Positions 1-6,524 of a DNA stretch of 16,759 bases are shown here, in pieces. The translations under genes and the position numbers were made by a program. Numbering within the stretch: the stretch's first letter is position 1; each line of letters opens with the position of its first letter. The notes beneath the pieces are model-generated. The model had not been told where the DNA came from, did not search any database, and saw only the letters and a list, made by a program, of their open reading frames with translations. Source of the stretch: JBLHKE01 sp047619485 (GTDB taxonomy: Bacteria; Verrucomicrobiota; Verrucomicrobiia; Verrucomicrobiales; DEV007); the NCBI GenBank assembly GCA_047619485.1, contig JBLHKE010000076.1:1-16759 (forward strand), written 5' to 3'.

Positions 1-597
1 CTTGCGTCGTTCTTCGAACTCGAGCGCGTACCAATTGTTCTTCTCCCCACGCCGTTTGTTCATACCGTAGAAACAGAAGACGGGCCAGTCTGGCATGTTC
101 GGGTAGAGGCGATCCTGCAGGTACTTTGTCATGCGGGCGTCGAACTCCTCGACGGCGGCCACTAGTTCCGGGGAGTCGTCGGCCCAGCCGTGCTCGGCTT
201 TCTGCGCCTCCGCGTATTGCTCGTTAGAGGTGGTGTATTCACTGCGCTCGGTCATCGACAGGTAGCTGAACGACGGTGCGAGGATGTCTGGTCCAAGCGA
301 GATCGCTAGGCGTTTTTCGAATTCGTTGGCGACGTTCAGATCGGGGGTGAGGAGCATGAACGCGATGTCCGATTTTGGCGTGACAACGCTGAAGGTCAGT
401 AGCTGGGTGTCGGGTGTACTGCGGATCTCTTGGGCGAGGCGGGTGAGGTTGGTCTTGGCCTCGAGTTGCTCCTCTTCGGTGAGGAGTTGCCACTGCGAGT
501 GATCGATGTGGTAGAAGAGATGGAGCACGTGCCACCCCTCGGCGGGGATGAGGGCATCGGTGTTGGTTTCTGTAGGTTCCTCAGTTGGTTTATCCAT
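1..597 (-). CDS. hemQ: Coproheme decarboxylase HemQ (chlorite dismutase family), 3' end beyond window
   Basis: The first 199 residues are visible from an ATG; the gene runs off the left edge. HemQ converts coproheme III to heme b by two oxidative decarboxylations, the last step of the coproporphyrin-dependent heme pathway. The family signature is strong: ALIPAEGWHVLHLFYHID near residues 15-32, SFSYLSMTE near 110-117, then LYPNMPDW, CFYGMNKRR and NNWYALEFEERRK at 164-199. By alignment from memory to the Geobacillus/Staphylococcus enzymes, Tyr177 matches the catalytic radical tyrosine (Tyr145) and Lys181 matches Lys149. The usual FYPM is FYGM here. The proximal heme His and the Gln/Arg residue that separates HemQ from true chlorite dismutase lie outside the window, so the HemQ call rests on motif style. 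The gene lies 82 bp downstream of the acidic membrane protein gene on the same strand. Confidence 0.92.
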   Translation of the reverse strand, partial: MDKPTEEPTETNTDALIPAEGWHVLHLFYHIDHSQWQLLTEEEQLEAKTNLTRLAQEIRSTPDTQLLTFSVVTPKSDIAFMLLTPDLNVANEFEKRLAISLGPDILAPSFSYLSMTERSEYTTSNEQYAEAQKAEHGWADDSPELVAAVEEFDARMTKYLQDRLYPNMPDWPVFCFYGMNKRRGEKNNWYALEFEERRK

Positions 598-679
598 AGG
601 TTTGTTGGTCAGAGAATGGTCACGTGAATGGGCGGTCGAGTCATGCAGACGTGGCGCTGGCAGCCCGTCGCTCTCTCGG

Positions 680-2500
680 CTAGCGGCTCTCGCCAGGGAA
701 GTAAAAGACAGCGAGGTCGGTCCACTCCTGCTGGTCGGCACTCTCACGCAGGGTGACGGACCAGCGCCACTTGTTCTCTACCCGGTAGGTAGCGAGGGCG
801 TAATCGTTGGGCAGGCCGCTCGTAGCCGTCATCGTGCCGCTGCTCTTGCCGGTGGTCACAAATTTCCCGCCCTCGATTTTCTGGTCGGCGGTATCGACCA
901 AGTCGCCTTCGGCATTGCGGAAGATCGCAAGCAGGTAGCCCTTGCTGCTACTGTCTAGGGTCAAGTTGAGCACCGGTAGGAAGTCGGAGGTTATCTTTGG
1001 CGAGTCGGTTTCCGATTTGGGGCGCCAGTAGGCTTCGAGTTTGCCGATTTTCGCGATGGCTCCGTCGATGCTGTCTGGCGCGTGTTCGGCGGGCTTGGGA
1101 TCGATTTGTCTCGGAGGGATTCCGGCCTTGGACCAACTGTTGAATAGGAAGGCACCGCCGAGGCAGCTGATGAAGATGACGGTCAGACACGCCATTTCGA
1201 GCGGCTGCAATTGACCGACAAAACCCTTCAGGCCTCCGAATGATGAGCCGGACTTGGCGGCTTGTGAAACTTTGGAGCCGACGTCGTCGTCATCGAGGCT
1301 ATCGCCGACTGCAAGTGTCTGCGAAGAAGACTGATCTGGCTCCAAGTCTTGGATGGAATCGTCCGCAGCCAGAGCTGGTTCCGGCGATTCGATCGGAGGG
1401 AGTTCGAGCTCCGGCACGTCGGGTAAATCCTCGAAATCTCTGTCGAGATCTCCCGGTTCGGCGGCGGCAGGTGCCGGGATGAATTCTTCATCTGGCAAAA
1501 GATCGGCCGCGGTTTCGCTAGCTGGGGCGGATGGAGAAATTGGTTCGAATTCCGGCTCGCGAACTGCCACTAGTTCGGGCTCAAACTCTGGCTCAAATAC
1601 TTCCTCTGGTAGCAACTCTGAATCTGGATCTCCTAGCGATTCCAGTGTTGATTCAACGACGGGTTCGGGATCTGCAATTGGTTGTGGCTCCGGCTCAGCT
1701 GGCGTCGGGGCAAAATCCGGCTCAGGGTCGAGAAGAGAAGCTGGTTCTAGATCTGGTTCAGGCTCAATAACTACCGGTGTCGGAATGAACTCAGGCTCAG
1801 GTTCCAGCTCAGGTTCTTGGCTCTCCACTGCGCTCGGCGTGGCGACAAATTCGGCGTCGGGTGCGTCAGGTAGTTCTGGTTCCGGCTCGATGATTTCTTC
1901 GACCGGGGCGGCCACTTCCTCAGAGGAAATTTCGTCGGGGATCGCCGCAATGAATTCCTCGTCGTCATCGAAAACGATTTCGTCCTCGTCTGGGGTAACG
2001 CGTTGGCGCGGTCGTGGCCGGCGCCGGCGCTGGCCTGGATCGAGTCGCTGGTTCCCCGCGACCTCTTCGGGCTGAGGCTCAGGCTCAGGCTTGGGAGACG
2101 ATGGGATTAGCTCGGAACCGCTGAGTGCTTTGTCCAAAATATTCCCGATTCTAGGAATCGCTGAATCTCGAGGTCGCTGTGCGATCGGAGTCCCGTCGAA
2201 TTCAGGGTCAGGTAGTTCGTCGGTTAGGAACGATTCGTCGCTAGGGCGGGGAAGTAGTTCGTCAGCCGCTGGATCGTCCAGATCATTGGGCAGGGGATCG
2301 CTGTCGATGGCGTCGATCGGGCTGCCCAAAAGCTCGTCTACCGATCCGGACGCATCGGTCGCGATGTCGGTCAATGCGTCGTCGGAAAAGGTGAGTTCAT
2401 CCAGCTGCGAGTCCGTGCCGAATGGATCTTTGAGGAAGTCGGCATCGTCGCCAAGATTCTCTAAGTCGTCGTTCTCGTGATCGTTGTCGGAGTCAGCCAT
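680..2500 (-). CDS. Acidic, proline-rich single-pass membrane protein, function unknown
   Basis: This is a 606-aa protein I cannot assign to a family. Residues 1-430 are a low-complexity, probably disordered region rich in Asp, Glu and Pro, with EPEPE runs. There is no lysine between residues 138 and 409, and one basic patch (RRRRPRPRQR, 158-167). A short motif of the type E-F-I/V/A-x-x-P recurs around Phe183, 218, 238, 263 and 340. One hydrophobic segment at about 436-454 is followed by a compact, probably beta-rich domain of about 130 residues (477-606). The start is taken as the ATG at 2500, which gives MADSDNDHEN. An in-frame TTG at 2575 would add 25 atypical residues. No Shine-Dalgarno is seen. 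Topology is unclear because both membrane flanks carry Lys or Arg. It lies upstream of hemQ on the same strand and may be cotranscribed with it. Confidence 0.85.
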   Translation of the reverse strand: MADSDNDHENDDLENLGDDADFLKDPFGTDSQLDELTFSDDALTDIATDASGSVDELLGSPIDAIDSDPLPNDLDDPAADELLPRPSDESFLTDELPDPEFDGTPIAQRPRDSAIPRIGNILDKALSGSELIPSSPKPEPEPQPEEVAGNQRLDPGQRRRRPRPRQRVTPDEDEIVFDDDEEFIAAIPDEISSEEVAAPVEEIIEPEPELPDAPDAEFVATPSAVESQEPELEPEPEFIPTPVVIEPEPDLEPASLLDPEPDFAPTPAEPEPQPIADPEPVVESTLESLGDPDSELLPEEVFEPEFEPELVAVREPEFEPISPSAPASETAADLLPDEEFIPAPAAAEPGDLDRDFEDLPDVPELELPPIESPEPALAADDSIQDLEPDQSSSQTLAVGDSLDDDDVGSKVSQAAKSGSSFGGLKGFVGQLQPLEMACLTVIFISCLGGAFLFNSWSKAGIPPRQIDPKPAEHAPDSIDGAIAKIGKLEAYWRPKSETDSPKITSDFLPVLNLTLDSSSKGYLLAIFRNAEGDLVDTADQKIEGGKFVTTGKSSGTMTATSGLPNDYALATYRVENKWRWSVTLRESADQQEWTDLAVFYFPGESR

Positions 2501-2662
2501 CGCGTGTGGTGGGAACCTATTCTGTTCAAGGTTTAGGTGGTGGGAAATTGTTTGGGTATGAAGCTCTACCGTCAAGCCTTAAGTGCTGGCGGGAAAGGGC
2601 AAATGTGAGGGAACATGCACGAATTCTGCGGATGAGACAAATTGCTTTGGAAAGGGTGAAAA

Positions 2663-2696
2663 ATTGATTGCAACAGGCCGGGAAGCCTCTATCAAT
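2663..2696 (+). promoter_or_regulatory. Possible ferredoxin promoter with nested dyad
   Basis: A TTGCAA hexamer at 2668-2673 and TATCAA at 2690-2695 are 16 bases apart, about 25 bases before the ferredoxin ATG. The same stretch holds two nested inverted repeats: ATTGAT/ATCAAT outside (2663-2668 and 2691-2696) and AGGC/GCCT inside. It could be a promoter with an operator, or chance. The rest of the 220-bp divergent spacer (2501-2720) shows nothing else I can name. Confidence 0.3.
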
Positions 2697-2720
2697 TACG
2701 CCGACAACCCAAAATTTCCC

Positions 2721-2960
2721 ATGGCTGACCTAGAAAACCGCTACGAAGACAACGTTAAGGGAGGTTATTATGTCGATGACCAGTGCATCGACTGTGACCT
2801 CTGCCGCGAAACCGCTCCTGAAAACTTTACACGTCAGGAGGACGGAGGCTATTCGTTTCTCTTCAAGCAGCCTGAGAATGACGAGGAAAAAGAACTCTGC
2901 GAAGAGGCTCTCGAAGGTTGCCCAGTCGAGGCGATCGGCAACGACGGCGACGACGAGTAG
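2721..2960 (+). CDS. 4Fe-4S single-cluster ferredoxin
   Basis: This is a 79-aa acidic electron carrier. Cys22, Cys25 and Cys28 form CIDCDLC, and Cys67 in EGCPVEAI completes the ligand set for one [4Fe-4S] cluster. Cys60 is an extra cysteine of unknown role. YYVDDQCIDCDLCRETAPENF and FKQPENDEE are typical of the small ferredoxins found in Bacteroidetes and Verrucomicrobia. The ATG at 2721 gives the usual length. The frame stays open upstream to a GTG at 2583, but the added 46 residues look like untranslated leader. No Shine-Dalgarno precedes either start. It stands alone: it is divergent from the acidic membrane protein gene and closed by a hairpin terminator. Its redox partner cannot be told from this window. 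Confidence 0.9.
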   Translation: MADLENRYEDNVKGGYYVDDQCIDCDLCRETAPENFTRQEDGGYSFLFKQPENDEEKELCEEALEGCPVEAIGNDGDDE

Positions 2961-2988
2961 GTCTTTCGCTCCTATCTCAACCTTTTTG

Positions 2989-3026
2989 AACCCGATAGAC
3001 CGCTTGGTCTCTCGGGTTCTTTTTTT
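2989..3026 (+). terminator. Rho-independent terminator of ferredoxin gene
   Basis: A 13-bp stem with one mismatch (AACCCGATAGACC at 2989-3001, GGTCTCTCGGGTT at 3006-3018) has a GCTT loop and is followed by seven T (3020-3026). It starts 28 bases after the ferredoxin stop and separates that gene from dciA. There is no matching U-run in the other direction. Confidence 0.85.
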
Positions 3027-3074
3027 GGTGGCATCCCAGTCCGGAGCGGTGAGAGTGTAGCGTCGAATTCCAGC

Positions 3075-3452
3075 ATGCCGAAAACACCAAAAAAGGAGCA
3101 CGAGCGCTACAAGCGCCGCATTCTCCAAGAGTGGCGGATCCTGCCAGCCCCGCGCAAGGAGCGCGAGGTGCAGGAGCTATCTGACGTGGTTGGCGGGGTG
3201 CTGAAAAGTCTTGGGCTTCAGGAGAAGTTTACGGAAAACGAGGTGCGGGTAGCTTGGAAGGGAGTGGTCGGCGATTTCATCGCCCAGCACACTCGCCCGC
3301 ATTCGTTGTTGAACCGGATTCTCGAAGTGCGTGTCGTGCAGCCGTCGATCCTCTACACGCTTGAGCGTGAGATGAAGCCGAGGATCTTGTCGAAATTACA
3401 GGCGGAGTTCGGGCGAAAGGCGATCAGCGAGGTGAAGTTCCGGATCGGATAG
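3075..3452 (+). CDS. dciA: DUF721/DciA-family replicative helicase-loading protein
   Basis: This 125-aa protein has a basic N-terminal tail (KTPKKEHERYKRR) and a DUF721 domain from about residue 35 to the end. Family features are the central AWKGVVGDFIAQHTRP (60-75), then ILEVRVVQPSILYTLE (82-97) and the terminal KFRIG. DciA proteins act as the ancestral loader of the DnaB replicative helicase in bacteria lacking DnaC or DnaI. This role is known for the family; here it is inferred from similarity. The start is an ATG without a Shine-Dalgarno, 48 bases beyond the ferredoxin terminator, so it probably has its own promoter. The HAD gene follows after 11 bases and folB after that. Neighbourhood with a folate gene gives no extra functional hint. 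Confidence 0.85.
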   Translation: MPKTPKKEHERYKRRILQEWRILPAPRKEREVQELSDVVGGVLKSLGLQEKFTENEVRVAWKGVVGDFIAQHTRPHSLLNRILEVRVVQPSILYTLEREMKPRILSKLQAEFGRKAISEVKFRIG

Positions 3453-3463
3453 CAATTGATTGT

Positions 3464-4084
3464 ATGAAGAATGTGATCTTTGATTGGTCAGGCACGCTGG
3501 TCGACGACCTGCCGCCAGTGCTGGAGGCGACGAATCGGATCTTCGCCCACTACGAGCGAGAGCCGATGGATCGCGAAGAATTTCGGCGCACCTTCCGCCT
3601 GCCGTTTGCGGATTTCTATGCGGAGGTGCTCCCGGGGGTATCGATGGCGGATCTGGATCGCCTCTACCACAAGTTCTTCGTCGGCGCGGAGGAGAAGGTT
3701 GCGATTCTTCCCGGCGCGCGCGAGTTTTTGGATTTTTGTCAGGCTGGAGGGCGGCGTATTTTCCTACTGAGTTCGATCCATCAGAACCACTACGATTCGC
3801 AATCGGAGGCGTTGGGCTTGGGTGGGTATTTCGAGTTCGCCTACGCGCAGGTGCACGACAAGAAGGAGAAGATTCACGAAATCTTGGTAACGCACGATCT
3901 GCTGCCGAGCGAGACGATGTTCGTCGGGGACATGGTGCATGATATCGAGACCGCCCGGCATGGTGGCGTGATTTCGGTGGCGACGCTCACCGGATATGAT
4001 CCGCCGGAGCGACTGGCGGCGGCGATGCCGGATCTGACGGTGCCAGATCTTGGGCGCCTGCAACGATTTTTAGAAGGTTGTTAG
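3464..4084 (+). CDS. HAD-superfamily hydrolase with DWSGT motif I
   Basis: This 206-aa protein has the phosphoglycolate-phosphatase-like HAD fold. Motif I is FDWSGTLVDD (6-15), with nucleophile Asp7. Motif II is the Ser103/Ser104 pair in FLLSSIHQNH, motif III is lysine in HDKKEKI (131-137), and motif IV is FVGDMVHDIETA (153-164) with Asp156 and Asp160 for magnesium. A helical cap lies between about residues 15 and 80. In classical HAD phosphatases the second Asp of DxDGT is the general acid/base; here it is Ser9. Related proteins with DWNGT are common, so this is probably a subfamily trait. The substrate is unknown. The gene sits 11 bases after dciA and 3 bases before folB, so it is translationally close to both. 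A role in removing a folate-pathway phosphate is conceivable but unsupported. Confidence 0.88.
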   Translation: MKNVIFDWSGTLVDDLPPVLEATNRIFAHYEREPMDREEFRRTFRLPFADFYAEVLPGVSMADLDRLYHKFFVGAEEKVAILPGAREFLDFCQAGGRRIFLLSSIHQNHYDSQSEALGLGGYFEFAYAQVHDKKEKIHEILVTHDLLPSETMFVGDMVHDIETARHGGVISVATLTGYDPPERLAAAMPDLTVPDLGRLQRFLEGC

Positions 4085-4087
4085 GGT

Positions 4088-4447
4088 ATGAATCAGAACG
4101 GTGAAATTCATATCGAGAATCTCTGGGTGGAGACCAGTGTCGGCGTTCCCGACGAGGAGCGCGCGCAGGCGCAGGAGGTCGCGATCTGCCTGACGATGGT
4201 GCCGGAGCGGCCGATGGCCGGGCTGGGGGATTCGATCGAGAAGACTGTCGATTATTTTGCGGTCAGCCAGCGGGTGGCGGCGATTGCGGGAGATGGTGAG
4301 CGGAAATTGATTGAGACCTTGGCCGAGGACGTCGCCGAGCTGCTGCTGCGTGAGTTTCCGTTGGATTCGGTGGTGGTGGAGTTGCGCAAATTTATCCTAG
4401 AGAACGCTGACTACGTTTCGGTCAAGTTGGAACGGCGGGTGAGGTAG
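4088..4447 (+). CDS. folB: Dihydroneopterin aldolase
   Basis: FolB cleaves 7,8-dihydroneopterin to 6-hydroxymethyl-7,8-dihydropterin and glycolaldehyde in folate synthesis. The 119-aa length is usual. Key residues can be placed against the Staphylococcus enzyme from memory. Glu24, in VGVPDEERAQAQE with Gln29 five residues on, matches Glu22. Tyr56 in EKTVDY matches Tyr54. Glu76 lies in LIETLAEDVAELLL. Lys101 in ELRKFILENADYVSV matches the catalytic Lys100. The usual terminal VKP-type motif appears as SVKLER. The ATG lies 3 bases after the HAD stop, preceded by a weak AGGGT. It converges on aroB with 49 bp between the stops and no clear terminator there. Other folate genes are not in the window. 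Confidence 0.9.
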   Translation: MNQNGEIHIENLWVETSVGVPDEERAQAQEVAICLTMVPERPMAGLGDSIEKTVDYFAVSQRVAAIAGDGERKLIETLAEDVAELLLREFPLDSVVVELRKFILENADYVSVKLERRVR

Positions 4448-4496
4448 ATTGCGACCGTCCTGATGTAGGCGAGGCAGCCACGCGCCAGTGTCCGCC

Positions 4497-5588
4497 CTAG
4501 GCGCGTAGGTTGGCGAGGGCTAACTTGATGTCGTCGATGGTGACTTCATCGGTGACAAAGGCCTCGCCGAGTTTCTCCACGATCACGAAGCGGATGTTGC
4601 CAGCTTCGAACTTCTTGTCCCTCGCGAGGGCTTCGAGGATGATTTCGTCGGAGATGTCGTGCTCGAGCTTTAGCGGTAGGTTGAACTTTTCGAGCGCTGC
4701 GATGACGCGGTCGGCGTCGGCTTGAGCAAGGCCGAACTTTCGCACGCCGAGATCAAGGGCGGCAGCTAGGCCGAGGCTGATGGCTTCACCGTGCAAGAGT
4801 TTGCCGTAGCCCGCGGTGGACTCGATGGCGTGACCGATCGTGTGGCCGAAATTGAGTAGGGCGCGCACCCCGGATGTCTCGCGCTCGTCCTCGACGACGA
4901 CGCGGGCTTTGATCTCGACGTTGCGCTGGATCATTGGGGCGAGCTGGTTCGCTTGGCGGCCTTCGAGGGCGGCGACGGTGTCGAGCAAGTTCGCGTCGCG
5001 GATGGCGGCGTGTTTGATGACCTCGGCGAAGCCCTCATTGTACTCACGATCCGGCAAGCTCTGCAGCGCATCGATGTCGGCGATGACCATCTGGGGTTGG
5101 TGGAACGCTCCGATGAGGTTCTTTCCTTCGGGGGCGTTCACGCCGGTCTTACCGCCGACCGAACTGTCGACCTGCGAGACGATGGTGGTGGGGAGTTGCA
5201 CGTAGGCGATGCCGCGGAAGAAGATGGCAGCGACGAAGCCACCAAGATCCCCGACGACTCCACCTCCGAGAGCGATCAACGAACTGCCGCGATCGTGTCC
5301 GAGCCTCATCATCTGGCGACAGACGTCCTCGACGCAGGTCATGCTCTTGGATAATTCGCCGGCAGGGACGGTGACGATGTCTGGGGAAAATCCGGCTTGG
5401 CGCAGGCTGGTGGCGACGGTTTCTGCGTAGAGTGGGCCGACGTTGCTGTCGGTTAGAATCGTTGTGCGACGCCCAAATTTAGGAAGCCCGTTAGCGATGA
5501 GAGAACCGCACTGAGCAAACAGCTGCTGGCCAATGTGGATCTGGTAGCCGCGATCGGCGAGGTCGACTGGAACGGTAATTGGTTGCAT
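4497..5588 (-). CDS. aroB: 3-dehydroquinate synthase
   Basis: AroB converts DAHP to 3-dehydroquinate, the second step of the shikimate pathway, using NAD and a divalent metal. The protein is full length at 363 aa. Visible motifs are the NAD-binding GGGVVGDLGGFVAA (108-121), PTTIVSQVDSSVGGKTGVN (133-151), and the metal ligands Glu189 (EGFAEVIKH), His249 (NFGHTIGHAIE) and His266 (LLHGEAISLG). His253 is the nearby conserved catalytic histidine. It starts with ATG 9 bases after the miaA stop and is the last gene of the RRM-miaA-aroB cluster, so it probably depends on the upstream promoter. All expected active-site residues seem present. Confidence 0.97.
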   Translation of the reverse strand: MQPITVPVDLADRGYQIHIGQQLFAQCGSLIANGLPKFGRRTTILTDSNVGPLYAETVATSLRQAGFSPDIVTVPAGELSKSMTCVEDVCRQMMRLGHDRGSSLIALGGGVVGDLGGFVAAIFFRGIAYVQLPTTIVSQVDSSVGGKTGVNAPEGKNLIGAFHQPQMVIADIDALQSLPDREYNEGFAEVIKHAAIRDANLLDTVAALEGRQANQLAPMIQRNVEIKARVVVEDERETSGVRALLNFGHTIGHAIESTAGYGKLLHGEAISLGLAAALDLGVRKFGLAQADADRVIAALEKFNLPLKLEHDISDEIILEALARDKKFEAGNIRFVIVEKLGEAFVTDEVTIDDIKLALANLRA

Positions 5589-5597
5589 GGTTTCGGC

Positions 5598-6506
5598 TTA
5601 ACAAAGATCTGAAAATTGGGTGAGGATGCGTTCGACGGCTGAGTCTGGCGTATCGCTTGCATCGATGCAAATGGAAGTGAAGCCGGACTCGCGGCGGAAC
5701 CAGTTCATCTGGCGCTTGGCGTAGCGGCGGGTGGTCTGTTGGATCTTGTCGATGCAGGTGGCCAGATCAACCTCGCCGGCTAGGTGGCGGCGCACCTCTC
5801 GAATTCCGATCGCTTTCTCTGCCGTTTCCGAAAGCTCTCCGAGGGCGCGAACCTCGTCGATGAGCCCTGCTTGGAACATCTTGAGTGTGCGGGCGTTGAT
5901 GCGCTCGTAGAGCTCGGCGCGGTCGCGTGTCAGAAATACCCCACGGTATTGCGGGGAGGACGACTGCCATTCGTTTTTTTGTGCGGACATCGGGCGGCCG
6001 CCCAGGAGGGTGATCTCGAGAGCGCGGATGACATAGCGGCGGTTTTTGAGGTTGGTGATGGCGGCGCCCTCGGGGTCGAGTTCTTCTAGTTGGGCGATGA
6101 GGTCCTCGTCTGACTTCTGATCCAGTTCGGCTCGCAGCGCCGGTTCCGATGGGGGTAATGGCGAGAGCCCGTGGGTGAGCGTTTTGACGTAGAGACCACT
6201 GCCGCCGACCACCAATGGGAGCACGGCACGGGCGACGGCGGAATCGATGGCCGCGCGGCCGAGCCGTTCGAATTTTGCCGCATCGATGGCCTCGATGGTC
6301 GGGATGACCCCGTAGAGGTGGTGGGGGACGCGTGCCTGTTCGGCAGCACTCGGTTTCGCTGCGACGATATCGAGCCCTTGGTAGAGCTGGTAGGCGTCCG
6401 CGTTGATGATCTCGGCACCACACTTTTCAGCGAGGGCGACAGCGATCGCGCTCTTGCCAGTGCCGGTCGGGCCGACGATGTAAAACGCTGCCGCCTCGGC
6501 TGCCAC
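5598..6506 (-). CDS. miaA: tRNA dimethylallyltransferase
   Basis: MiaA transfers a dimethylallyl group to N6 of adenosine-37 in tRNAs reading codons that begin with U. The 302-aa protein has a P-loop GPTGTGKS (12-19), catalytic Asp37 in NADAYQLY, GGSGLY (101-106), KAIGIREV (231-238) and the tRNA-binding QQTTRRYAKRQMNWF (256-270). Two motifs deviate from the usual form: the Ser after the catalytic Asp is Ala38, and the usual DIGTAKP is DIVAAKP (46-52). The start is a GTG, which places the P-loop at the family's normal position. The gene lies 18 bases after the RRM gene and 9 bases before aroB. The link between an RNA-binding protein and a tRNA-modifying enzyme may be functional or only positional. 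Confidence 0.96.
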   Translation of the reverse strand: MAAEAAAFYIVGPTGTGKSAIAVALAEKCGAEIINADAYQLYQGLDIVAAKPSAAEQARVPHHLYGVIPTIEAIDAAKFERLGRAAIDSAVARAVLPLVVGGSGLYVKTLTHGLSPLPPSEPALRAELDQKSDEDLIAQLEELDPEGAAITNLKNRRYVIRALEITLLGGRPMSAQKNEWQSSSPQYRGVFLTRDRAELYERINARTLKMFQAGLIDEVRALGELSETAEKAIGIREVRRHLAGEVDLATCIDKIQQTTRRYAKRQMNWFRRESGFTSICIDASDTPDSAVERILTQFSDLC

Positions 6507-6524
6507 GGGTCGATTCTGGCTAGC

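Noticed and set aside
1353..2075. Plus-strand Ser/Gly-rich open frame of 240 codons
   Set aside because: It is the antisense of the acidic Pro/Glu/Asp-rich region; its composition follows from those codons and it has no domain or start signal.
2583..2720. N-terminal extension of the ferredoxin from a GTG, adding 46 residues with three Cys
   Set aside because: The ATG at 2721 gives the family's usual 79-residue form, and the extension covers the candidate promoter.
3484..3942. Second plus-strand frame of 152 codons within the HAD gene
   Set aside because: It overlaps a gene with all four HAD motifs and has an Arg/Gly-rich shadow composition.
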